Source: Chlorophyllum brunneum (taxonomy: Eukaryota; Basidiomycota; Agaricomycetes; Agaricales; Agaricaceae). From it: DNA of 64,000 nt. The stretch covers positions 1,922,001 through 1,986,000 of the forward strand of contig OY756150.1 of the NCBI GenBank assembly GCA_963576785.1. The letters run 5' to 3'. Below, piece by piece: positions 45,452 through 56,511 of this stretch; position 1 is the first letter of the stretch, and each line of letters starts with the position of its first letter. The notes below the pieces were generated by a model that saw nothing but the letters and a program-made list of their open reading frames with translations, did not search any database and was not told where the DNA came from. Position numbers and translations under genes: made by a program.

Positions 45452-46576
45452 TGTTATGGATTCAGCTACTAAGAGCAATCAAAGAGGATGCAACCTCTAG
45501 GATATGGCCTTAATACCTATCTCAGCCAAGTAACCGGATAAGCAAATGTTATCAAACTGTTGTTACTCAACCAAGAAATGGGAATCCTGTTTATCTCATA
45601 GCTCTGAGTGATGAGGGTGAGTAGAGAATAAGCAGTTAAGCAATCTTCTATTGATTGACAGCAACTGTCAATGGAAACTCTTCTTGGGCAATCAAGAAGG
45701 CTATCCCTGTAGAAGATCAAAGCTTAAGCTTTGACTTCCTAATACAGTTGGCTATTTATACTAACTCCTTCTTTTCTATAAATACTATGGAGTATAGATA
45801 ATGAGACTGAAAATGTTTCACAATGTGAAACTGATAGATATGAAACTCAAGGTGAAACACTACTAAGGATAAATGTGAAACTGATAAAGATGAAACAGCT
45901 AAACATAGAGCGAAGTGAAACTGATGATGGTGAAACAGATGAGTGCTTACTCATACTCAGAGATCTCAGATGACAATGATGGAGATTCATTGGAACAGCT
46001 GCAGTCACAAGATATGCAGAACAAAGTGGTAGAAGGCAATAATGATGATGGTGGTGATGGAAGAACTGCATCCATAGGTTGATTGGAGTTGGATAATAGG
46101 GATGATATAGATGCGATTGGTTCTTTGGAGAGGTAGGACTCAGGTGACTCGACAAAGGCTTGAGTAGATTGCAATAGCAGATGGGGAGAATTGTCACTGT
46201 CACTATGGGTTTGTCATCTGGTGATAAGTCTCTAGGTCACATTTCTATGCAATAGATTCCATTAGCGATTTGTTAGTGGATGAGCACTTCGAGCACTGGA
46301 CTGTGAGTGTACATGTAGGGGTGGATGTACTGCATAGTTTCTTCAGTAGTTGGTCGTGCTTTCCAACCATTATTCCAGACACCATAGAGGTCGTTCTTGA
46401 TAGTACATAAGTAGAGTCCATCAGTGTCACATACATGTAAGTATGGTGCATATTTCCAGGCTAGTCAGAGTAGAGAATTGATAATGGTATCATTGGATCA
46501 TGGTGGTGGGACAAGTAGTATTGCTTCTGGAAACTTGTCATAACCTCTGACATAGGTTCAAGGTTTGGACATAACA
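45452..46576 (-). repeat. 5' LTR of the chromovirus
   Basis: It is 1125 bp long with TGTTA...TAACA ends and is collinear with the LTR at 36447-37882 apart from the nested 305-bp insertion there and a short difference near 45545. Confidence 0.9.
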
Positions 46577-46690
46577 ACAATACTCCCAGACAAACTTTTT
46601 TCTCTTCCACTATTCACTGCATTTGAGTGTGAAAGCCAGTGGCACCATGCCAGTAGGCTGGGGATAATTGTTCACTTTCAACACAACTAT

Positions 46691-46830
46691 TATTGCTACT
46701 ATTGGACATTGGACATTAGACACTAGACTCATTGGACATTATATCATGACCTATTGGACATTATATCTGGATTCATTGGACATTGTATCTGGATTCATTG
46801 GATATTATATCTGGATTCATTGGACACTAC
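46691..46830. repeat. Short tandem repeat
   Basis: Roughly 23-bp units built on attggacattatatctggattc are repeated about four to six times with point changes, after a shorter attggacatt repeat. Confidence 0.8.
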
Positions 46831-47040
46831 ACATATGATACTACCAATTCTTTGCTACTTTGACACGTCATTATATATCCACCACTTTCTAACACAATTC
46901 AAAGTATAGGATATCTGTTTAATACTTATCCTCTAGATCCCCCATTTATCCAAGACCTATTTGAGGAATGCTTGGTTTATTCCACACATCTCCCAGCACA
47001 ACAAGAAGGCCAATGAGGTTGATCAGGAATCATACTAGGA

Positions 47041-47898
47041 ATGGAAGGTGACACAATTCCCTTTTACATCCCTAACCCAATCTGCCAAAAATTCAAGGTC
47101 AGGAACTGGACCTCACATGTCCTACTCAACTTCCTAACTGATAGATACTGCTCTACAGGGAGCTCATCCAGAGCTCTAGAGAAGTGGTATTCATTTTACA
47201 AAGTCAGAGAGTCCATCTTCCCAGTAGAACAGATACTCCCAGATGAGGAAGAATACAGATTAAACTTTGATGAATGACAACAGGCTTGGTCCTGCTTACT
47301 CTCCTTGTTGATTAAATACATTCCCAATATATATGACTACTGGAAAGTACACTATGAGTGAATTCTCCTCAGCCTAACCTAAGCATTAAACTGGAACGTG
47401 TGGCTTACCTACAACATCAAGTTTAGAAAGCAATTAATCCACAAAAGGATCAACCCATGAGTTCTTAGCCAAACCATTTGGGCCATAGCAGAGTCAAGAG
47501 TCTGTGAGGTCCATTTGATGAGAAGTATTGAAGAACAGATAAAATTCTCCACCCCAAGAGCCTCCAATTCCCCAAACAATCAACAAGGCTCATTGTTTCC
47601 ATGGCCCTTTCAGGGAAAAACAGGGAAGAAATCAGGGAGATGCTTCATTTGTGGAGACAGATCAGGTCACCACTTTGGGAAGACCTGTACTGCAACATGT
47701 CTCATCAACAGAAAACCATGTATCCTCCTTACACACACGAGTGATGGGAAGTGGAGAGATGCCCAAGGAAACACTCTCTGCTTTGGGTGGAATGGTGTTA
47801 AGGGCTACAGGTTTGGAACTCTGTGCAACCATAGGAAACACATTTGTTCCTTATGTGCTCTACTAGAACATGGAGCACAAACCTGCAATTCCCTATGA
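47041..47898 (+). pseudogene. DIRS-like gag region with Cys/His motifs
   Basis: Two open pieces are seen. The piece at 47041-47277 contains WTSHVLLNFLTDRYCSTG. The piece at 47515-47898 has a Cys-rich end: CFICGDRSGHHFGKTC, then LCFGWNGVKG, then HKHICSLCALLEHGAQTC written here from the frame as HICSLCALLEHGAQTC. Such a C-terminal Cys/His pattern is common in the first ORF of fungal DIRS-like elements. Stops separate the pieces. Confidence 0.65.
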
Positions 47899-48240
47899 AT
47901 TGCTCCCAGTACTCACCCCACTTATTGCAGATGCTTGGGAACACAAACTCCAGTTATTAAACCTATACATTAAATTTTCTGATATGTGATCAAGTCTCAG
48001 AAATGGTTTCGACATGGGCACCCAGTTAAAGCCAACAATTACTTACACTCCCCCTAATCATAAATCAGCATTACTTAACCTGAACACTATAGAAAATCAC
48101 ATAAGGAAGGAAACCTCTAATGGATAATATACAGGTTCTTTCTCAAGATCATGGCTCAAATTATTAATAGGCCTATTTCACTCTTCTCCCCTTGGTACCA
48201 CTCCAAAATTGGATACTCCCAGTGACTTCAGAATAATCCA

Positions 48241-48254
48241 GGACCTATCCTACC
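48241..48254 (+). repeat. Target-site duplication, left copy, full-length LINE
   Basis: ggacctatcctacc; the matching right copy is at 55056-55069, directly after the poly(A) tail. Confidence 0.95.
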
Positions 48255-48337
48255 ATTCTCTTCTTTGACTCGTACCACCACCATTGATTTCACAAAAGTT
48301 GATTACACAGTATTAGTCTATAGTACTAGGATACACA

Positions 48338-50548
48338 ATGCCTGCGTTATGTTCAAATCTCTCTCCTAGAGAGCCCATGCCCAACAGCGATGGGAAAATC
48401 TTCGGGAACACAACACATGTTCCACCCCCTTCCATCTTTGTGGCCCCTCCGGCTCTACCACCCCCCGGCATCCTGTTCCCTAGGATGCCAACTATGACTA
48501 GGCCGTTTGTGCCCACAGACCAAGCCTACAGTGACACTATTCTCCCATCGGTCCAAAGCAGTAGGCTGACCACACCTACTTCGGTCACCTCAAACCCCCT
48601 CCAGGGCGAAGGAGACCGTACTATCTACCATGTCTCCAAACAGACAAGAATCAGCGGAGACCAATACTACTTGGGAGAGAACTGGGCTGAGCAAGTCAAA
48701 GAAGAGCTCATGCCCAAGAAGAAAGTCCAAGTTGAAGAAGACGAAGACGAAACCCAAGAGGACCAAAGAGAAGGTCCTGAAGAATTCTACGAGGATGCTG
48801 TAAAAGAGGTCAGCAAGATTTCAGAGTGGGTGAAAGCCTGCAGTACCTACAATATGAGCGGCAATGAAGGGCTGGTGTTCGGGCAAGCTTTCACGGAATT
48901 GACGGAGACCTTGAGTAAGGTGGGATGGCTTAAGGTAGCGGTCAATGAGAAGAAAGGTGATCTCCAAGGATGGTTGGGGAAAAACTTTGGTAAGTGCACT
49001 ACCGTTCATGCTGAGGAAACCCCACAGCTTGACGTTGCACACCCCCCCTGTGTGGCCTCCAAAGGCCCGATGCGCAAACCTGATGATGTCCACATGGAGG
49101 TCATCGAACACATTGTCACCCCGGGTATCACTGGTGGCAATGACGTCACTCATTCGGGTATCTCCGATGATGACGTTCAAATGATCTCTGAAGCAGAGTT
49201 CAAGGCTGTGGCTCATGGGAAAAAGAAGCGAGCCAGGAAGCCGAGAACTCCGGCTCCAAGAACCCCGGGGCCGACTACTGCGCCTACTAAGACTGCACCT
49301 ACCAAGGCTGCCCCCACCGCTGTGCCTGCAAAGGCCATCAAAACTCCGGATCCTGCGCCCAATGGTAAGGGAACCAAAGCTAACCCCCAGGAAGGAACGA
49401 AATCCTCCTATGCTACAATAGCAGCAAAAAAGGCCCCCTCCAATGCCGCCTCCTCCACCAATGCTCGGGATCCTCTCAAACTCTTAGAGTTTGCAAGCGA
49501 ATTCCCCGAACTTTCTAATGAGAAGATTGTGGCGATGTATGACGCCGCCTACTTGCCCTCCGCCTCCCCTGCGAATAAGAAGCCGGCCAAAAAAGCTGGT
49601 ACTGTTCGTTCCACCCTCAATGGTCCCTTGCGAAAGCAGGTGATCATTCCCCTCCTCACGGGTCCTGCCGTCACCAACTTCGGGGCCATTATAGACTCTC
49701 TCAATGCATGCCTGATCGCAGAGAAGTCCAAAACAAGGGTTATTGCTGCCTCGCAGGGTAAGCTGGGCCTTATGGTCCACACCTCAGAGGTCTTAACCCC
49801 CACGGAGCTCGATGTAGTCAAAGCGTGGCTCAAAGAGAAGTTTGGAGGGATCACTACGGGTGATGCTACCCTCCCCAAGTCCAAGTCGTTCGTGAAAGTC
49901 ACGGACATAAGTTACATCACCCCCTGAGGACAGATCCTCACCGAGGCCGATGTGGTCTCCAGTGTCCGGAGTTCGATCCACTCCGACGCCATCCAATTCG
50001 CATCGCAACCACATGTACAATGCAACTCAAAACATTTGGACACCTGTACGGTGTGGTTTGAAATCTGGGACTCGAAGGTGGGGACCAACATCGCGAAAAT
50101 CAAGGACAAGTTCCTCAACATCTATGGAGGGCTTTTCTGCATCAGGAGGGCCACAGCCAACCCGGGAGTCCCGTTCTGCTCCAAGTGTTGCAGATGGGGC
50201 CACCCCCTTGTCCAATACTGAGCGAGGCTCTTCACATGCGCTCATTGCAAAGGACCACATGCCACCACCAACCACCGATCGTTCGCCCACTGTTGCAAGG
50301 GCAATGATAAGGCTACTCCGCCTATCGTGGCTACCCCCTCCGGAGAACCATGCCCCCACAAGGCGACGTGCTCCAACTGTGGCAAGGACCACCTCGCTAC
50401 TGACCGCAAATGTCAGTTTTGGAAAAAGCAATTTGACCATGACTGGCATGCAAACAAGGTGCTCGAACTACGAGCGAACAAAGGAGTTCTGTCACCTGCC
50501 TCCTCACCATCCCGGGCTAGTCGAAGCCAGACTACCCCCCCTCAATGA
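48338..50548 (+). pseudogene. LINE ORF1 (nucleic-acid-binding protein), two in-frame stops
   Basis: The N-terminal part holds an acidic stretch (about residues 125-155). A Lys/Pro/Ala-rich linker follows near residues 290-350, with KKKRARKPRTPAPRTPGP. A conserved domain of about 200 residues follows (FASEFPELSNEKIVAMYDAA, then PLLTGPAVTNFGAIIDSLNA). Three zinc-knuckle-like motifs end the protein (CSKCCRWGHP, CAHCKGPHATTNH, CSNCGKDHLATDRKC). In-frame TGA codons lie at 49925-49927 and 50219-50221. The first reads CAA in the other LINE copy; the second is shared with that copy. The end overlaps the ORF2 start as ATGA. Confidence 0.85.
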
Positions 50549-53500
50549 ATAATGTCCCCGACGAGCAAGACAGGCCTCCTCGCTCACTCCTGAGTGAGTT
50601 GAAGGTCTGCTCTCACAACGTAGGAAGATCGTATGGAGTGATGGAGACAGTCCTTGTGTGTAGAGGTGATGTCAACCTCCTCCTCATACAAGAACCCCCT
50701 TGGAGGTACCTCCGAGACATCCCCTCATCTGTCTCTAATGACGGATCACCCCTCGTAGGAGGCCCAGTTCACCCGGATTGGATGCTCCTCTCATACCCAA
50801 TCATTGCCAAAGAAGTCCTTCAAGTGGGACACCAACAATACCCTCAACGTACGGTCAACATGGAACACCGTACCACTCCGTGAGTCCTCGCCTTTGCTCA
50901 TAAAAGGCTGAAATGACTCCGACCTTCCATCCGAAGAGACGTAATCGACCATCGAGACCTCCTGTGTATATCTCTATATGTGGGAGGAGAAGAATTACTG
51001 CTGCTGAACATCTATAATGACAGCCGTAACACTGCGCTCCACTTCCTTGAGGAGCAACTCTTTGACCTCCCGCCCTTTCTTCTTTTGGGAGGAGACATCA
51101 ACATCAGATCGGAGCTCTGGGACCCTTCGACGGATCAACATCCGGCAAGTGCAGACCGACTCCTTATGGTTACCGAAGCCCTCAATCTTGTGAGGACAAC
51201 TCCGTCTGAGGCCAAGCCGACTCGATATGCTTTGGACCCCAACTTACCAGACATGGTCATCGACCTAATCTTCGTTTCGGGAATGCTTCCATACATTCCC
51301 TCCCACGCTATCCAGGACGGCGATCAGTACAACTCAGATCATGCCCCCCTGCTAATCAGGTTACCTATTCCGCAGATGGATGTCGTTGTCGAAAGATTGA
51401 CCATCCCTAAAGACTCAGAAGAGGAAACCAGGTTCCTGACAGATATCGCAGAAGGAATCAAGAACAAGAACTGGCTGATGAACAACGCGGATGAGCTGGA
51501 GAGAGCTGTTGCCAAATTGGGAGTTTTATTTGACAGATCCTGGACCCGGAATGCGAAGACGACCAAGATCACTACTAGATCCAAGACCTGGTGGAACGAG
51601 GAGTGCTTGACCGCACTCGCTATGCACCGCGCGGACCGCAAGAACAAGCGCAAGTGGAACACTTTTTGCAAGACCACGAGGAAGACGAAAAGAGCATACT
51701 TCGACAAGAAGATACAAGAAATCTCTGTTGACCAAAAACACCCATAGGATCTCATGCCATGGGTCAAAGACCGCACACTCCCGGCCACGGAAGCCATGTG
51801 TCATAATGGCTGACCTTGTCTCACACTAGACAATCTGTGGATGGCTCTCGACTCCCATTACAATGCTGCCCACAACAGACCAATGAATGTGGCAGTTCTG
51901 GACGAGCTTCCTCCCCCGAATGGAATGGAGAATAGGACTTGGGTAGATTTCTCTCTCATTGAGATGATGGAGTCGCTCAAGGATACCTCGAATTCTTCCT
52001 CCCCCAGTCCCAACCATATTTCCTGGTCCCATCTCAAACAGATTGTCGCCGATGAAACTTGCGCTGGTCTACTCCTCAAAATCGGTAGTGCATGTCTGAA
52101 CTTCGGGCACTGGCCTACCCACTTCAAAAAGTCAACGTCGGTGATCATTCCAAAACCCAACAAACCTGACTACTCCACTCCAAAGGTGTTCCAACCGATC
52201 GTCCTCCTCAACACGTTTGGCAAGCTAATAGAGAAAATGCTTGCTAAACGACTCCAATTCGAGGCCGTTAAATTCAAGGTCCTCCATCCACACCAATTGG
52301 GAGCGATCCACCAATGGTCTACTGAGGACGCGGGTCTATTCCTGACGCACATTATCCGGGGAGCTTGGACGAAGAAGAAGAAAACGTCGGTGCTCGCATT
52401 CGATGTGGCCCAATTCTTCCCCTCTCTCAACCATGATCTCCTCATCGAAATTCTGTGACGACAAGGATTTCCCCCCCAGGTCGCTGCGTTCTTTGACAAT
52501 TACCTCAAGGAACGCTGCACCACCTACCAGTGGAATAACGAGACTTCCCCGGAATACGATGCAGCGGTAGGAGTAGGTCAGGGCTCGGCCCTCAGCCCCA
52601 TTCTCTCCGCTCTATTCCTCGCCCCCCTCTTACACGTCTTCAACATCCATATGGAGGAACACCGCGACAAGTGGGACTTTGATGTCCTGTCGTTCGTCGA
52701 TGACGGCACTTTAGTTGCGCAATCCCCGTCTCTGGAAAAGAACGTGGAAATCCTACAACACATGTACCGTGAAATGGAGCGGCTCATGAATGAATTTGGC
52801 CTTGAAATTGAACACGGCAAGTCTGAAATCTTTCACTTCACGCGTGCGAGACAAGACTCGAATCCCTCCATTGATTTGAGATCCCCGCCATTCACTGGTC
52901 ACAACCTCCTCAAACCGAAGACCTACTGGCAGTACCTTGGCTTTTATTTCAACCAGATGTTGACCTTCAAAGAGCACATTCGATTCTACTCCACCAAGGC
53001 AATATCCACGATCAAGGCGATGAAAATGTTGGGGAACTCTGTCAGAGGTCTGTCCCCCGGCAACAAGAGGCTACTTTACCGTTTGTGTGTCATACCGGTT
53101 GCAACATACGGATACCGACTATGGTTTCATGATCGATCCCGTACCAAGGGGACTTGTGAAATCCTAAACAAAATGCAACAAAGGGCGGCACTCTGGATTA
53201 CTGGGGCCTTCCATACTTCTCCCACTGGTGGTGTAGAGTCCCTTGCGGGGCTCATGCCCATCAAACTACATCTCCGAAAGTTGGCCGAACGACAATCGTC
53301 GAGGCTTCATACGTTGGACAATGAACACGCATTGGCAAGATTGACGAAAGAATATCATTCTTCCCCCCACTGACTTCACATCAAGAACTTCACGGAGGTT
53401 CAGAAGAAGAAGACATTAGGAGCTGTGATGGACTTTTCGCACCCCACCCCCGAGACTCGGTATATAGAACATTTTAATTCTGTTTCTAAATCTCCCTGGC

Positions 53501-54593
53501 CCGGACGTAGGTTACTCGACCATTTCTCTACTAATGTATCTTTTATAGGGTTCAACCGGGACAATCCTCACCTCTTAAAGACACTTTGGGACAATGTAAC
53601 AATGAATGCAATGATGGATGCAAAATCCATCACAATCGGTATGGATGGTTCGGTCCACCCCAATCCCAATCCACTTGCCAGCCAGTTTACGGTGGCAGCC
53701 ACCATTCGACATCTTGACAGCGGGAGCTCTATCATGAAGAGGCTCGGAGGAACCATGTCAATGGACACAGAACTGGTAGCACAGTACTTAGGTATCACTA
53801 AGGTGCTTGCTACTGCCAAATACGACCAGGTTGAACACATCCACATGTTCACTGACTCCATTGCAGCCTCCCGGCTCCTACTCGACTGTTCGCTGCACTC
53901 CTGCCAGCAACAGTCCATCCTCACATCGAAGGCGCTCCTGGCTTGGTTCAACAAGTCAGACCAACACCGCCTTTCTTTCTATCACACACCGTTGAAATGC
54001 AAGTACGGGATACAAAAAGCCACTTACGACTGGATCCAAACGGTTGCCTGGCCTAACTGGGGTCGAAACCACCGAGTACCAAACACGATCGACTACCTAT
54101 GCAAGAAGTCTGCCAAACATGCTATTCACACATGGCAGGCCATGTTTGGGTTCAAAACTTACAGCAGTAGCTCCTTCCTCCACCTCCCGGTGTGAGCGAA
54201 TGGGGCTCTGCCTTACCATCGCACATCAAGTCCGGACCATGGATACGAGAATGCAGATACCAACCCCAGCTCTTCGCAAGAGCTTGTTGCGCCATCTTAT
54301 GCCACACCCCAATTGGAGAATATTGACTACGATTCTTTCCTAACGAGGACCTTTCGTGCCACCACTGCAACAGTCAAATGGTGCAAATGCGGTCACACAT
54401 CCTGTATCGTTGTAACAACTTCGATCACCACTTCGGTGTTGACACAATCAAGACCTTTGTCAACTTCTTGCATCACAACCCCTCCACGTTCAGCTTCCCC
54501 CCAGAACCTGACCGCCCTTGTATCCGTGCCGGTTCAATCCCACCGTTACATCGTCATCAAGTCCAAAGGAGGTTTGGGTCTGCGCCTGCGTAG
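50545..54593 (+). pseudogene. LINE ORF2: endonuclease, reverse transcriptase, RNase H; broken
   Basis: The start ATG overlaps the ORF1 stop. The APE-type endonuclease begins LKVCSHNVGRSYG and has LLIQEPPW, LLLGGDINIRSELWD and YNSDHAPLLI. The reverse transcriptase has VIIPKPNKPDYSTP, VLAFDVAQFFPSLNH, GVGQGSALSPILSALFLAP and the catalytic SFVDDGTL. The RNase H has ITIGMDGSVHPNP, TELVAQYLGIT and FTDSIAASRLLL. A C-terminal CHHCNSQ...RSHILYRC motif ends the frame. In-frame stops lie at 50881, 50914, 51745, 51811, 52456 and 53371, and at about 54337. At the first, second, fourth and sixth of these the other LINE has CGA. One frameshift occurs near 54190. Confidence 0.88.
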
Positions 54594-55055
54594 GATCCTT
54601 TTCTTTTCTCTTTTTTCTTTTGCTCTCCCAGTTATGGATTTCCAATTCATTTCTCTATCTCCCCTTCCCTTGCTCATCTACTTTTTATATAGTTTTCATT
54701 CAACTTCCATCTCTCCCGTGGTGCCCGGGTAAATACCTGCCCACACGCTATGTACCATTTGATGTTCCCCCTTGTGATTGCGAGTAGATAGTTTCTCTTC
54801 TATCAATTTCTCTCTCTCACTCTCTCTCTTTCCGAATTCCTTTCTTTCCTTTTTTTCGCTGAACATTGTAGATACCAAACATCTCTCTAGTGTACATGCT
54901 AGATGTCAACGAGTCTCGTGGGGTTAGTTTACTTGTAGTTTACTTTCCCTTCTCCAAACATTCTGTACATTCTGCCTTTGTATGTATGTACACACAGACT
55001 GTGTTCGAGCACTGCTATATAAATTGTTGATTTAAAAAAAAAAAAAAAAAAAAAA

Positions 55056-55069
55056 GGACCTATCCTACC
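55056..55069 (+). repeat. Target-site duplication, right copy, full-length LINE
   Basis: ggacctatcctacc, immediately after the poly(A) run; identical to 48241-48254. Confidence 0.95.
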
Positions 55070-56223
55070 CTCGAGACAATCATGTTCACATGTTTGTCAA
55101 CTCAGAAATCAACCCCAAACTTTTCCCCTGTGATTGGAGGACATTCACAGAGATCTACAACATTGTCCAAGATGCTCCACTGGGTACCCAAGCAGTAACA
55201 ATAGATGTAGATGCAGCCTTTTGCTGCTGCCCAATCATTCCTCACCAACAATGCCAGTTCATTGTTGGATGGAATGATCTCTACTACATAGACCACAATA
55301 CACCATTTGGTGCCAGGAGCTCAGGAGATGTTTTCAGCAGATTAGCAGATGTGATGACAGCCATGATTTGAAGACTTACATCATCAGAATGCAAAAACTG
55401 GGTCAACAATTTTCTAATCTCCCTTACCAAATACAAACATGACACCCTTATCTTATCCCTTTGATCTTGATGTGATTCACCAGCTTGCCAACCATTTAGG
55501 TTGGCCCTGGAAACTATCAAAAACACATCCCTTCTCACACACCTTCCATTATCTTGGTTTCCAATAGGATATAACACTTCACACAGTGTCAGTCCCAGCA
55601 GAGAAAGCATATCAATATATCAAGAAAATTGACACATGGATCAACCAAACAAATTCCTTCCAAACAGAAGCAGAGACAGTCTTAGGTACCCTTGTACATT
55701 GTTCCCTAGCTCTACTGGATGGCCATTCATACCTCCTATCAATCTCATAATTTTCAGCATCTTTTGAGGGAAAACACCCCTTTAGTCAGAGACAACCAGG
55801 CCAGATAGTTCACTCAGACATCAAATGGTGGATCACAACCCTGTCAGACCCTTATCCTGGCTCCAAGATCTTTCCAGTTTCCCCAATATCACTTACTGAG
55901 CTCTAGGTTGATATATTAACATCCTTTGGCATTGGTGTTGTCTTAGATAGAGAATGGACTTGGTGGAGACTCTGCTTAGAATGGGACAATTCCCCAGACC
56001 AAAAGATCAGATGGGCAGAAATGATTGCCATCAAGTGTGGTCTGAGATTAGTAATCCACTCTGGTCACCAAAATACTCAACTCCACATAAGATCTGATAA
56101 CCAAGGTGTCATTGGCACAATTTCAGGAGGACACTCAAGAAATCCAGAGCACAACTTAGTCCTGCAGAGGATAACAGCTTTACTTTGTACACACTCAATC
56201 TGGATTACCCTACTATATGTGTG
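55070..56223 (+). pseudogene. DIRS-like reverse transcriptase and RNase H, broken
   Basis: The frame continues from 48254 (SDFRIIQDLSYP, then RDNHVHMFVNSEIN). It then reads TQAVTIDVDAAFCCCPI, GWNDLYYIDHNTPFGARSS and, after a stop, KNWVNNFL. In this family the last motif is normally VDDF, so both catalytic Asp are Asn here (GAC to AAC and GAT to AAT). The RNase H part has GIGVVLDREWTWW, WAEMIAIKCGLR and RSDNQGVIGTISGGHSRNPE. Many stops interrupt it. Confidence 0.85.
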
Positions 56224-56511
56224 ATCTGAGATAAATCTTACAGACAAACTATCCCAAGGCATTCCCTTACCAGATCACAAACACTGCAACTCAACCTTTC
56301 CCTTGACAATGACCTTAGCCAGTGTACTGGATCCATAGATCACATATATGTCACAGTCACACCTACCTCTAATTTTACCACAATATCATATCCATACTAC
56401 ACTCAAACCTCCAAAAGACCAAGACTAGTCATTATCCCAAATCTGTTATACAATACAAGGCCAATTCATATCCCACCTTTCCTATCACCCACATCAATAC
56501 AGAAGATTCAG

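Larger units (their letters stand above)
36447..46576 (-). mobile_element. Chromovirus: Ty3/Gypsy LTR retrotransposon with chromodomain, decayed
   Basis: The element is about 10.1 kb and coded on the minus strand. The LTRs are 36447-37882 (3', swollen by a nested insertion) and 45452-46576 (5'); both start TGTTA and end TAACA. The order on the minus strand is gag, CCHC zinc knuckle, protease, reverse transcriptase, RNase H, integrase, chromodomain, which is the Ty3/Gypsy order. A further open region lies between the chromodomain and the 3' LTR. Coding frames are cut by many stops and shifts. The five bases outside the two ends (catac and acaat) do not match, so no target-site duplication can be shown and one side may be rearranged. 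Confidence 0.9.
48255..55055 (+). mobile_element. Apparently full-length Tad-like LINE, decayed
   Basis: 6801 bp from a short 5' leader (83 bp before ORF1) to a poly(A) tail at 55034-55055, flanked by a perfect 14-bp target-site duplication. ORF1 (48338-50548) is an RNA-binding protein with zinc knuckles. ORF2 (50545-54593) carries an endonuclease, reverse transcriptase and RNase H, then a C-terminal Cys/His motif. This domain set matches fungal Tad-type LINEs. A 460-bp 3' region rich in T/C precedes the tail. Several in-frame stops and one frameshift make it inactive. Confidence 0.9.

Noticed and set aside
36442..46581. Target-site duplication of the chromovirus
   Set aside because: The flanking five bases are catac on the left and acaat on the right, which do not match.
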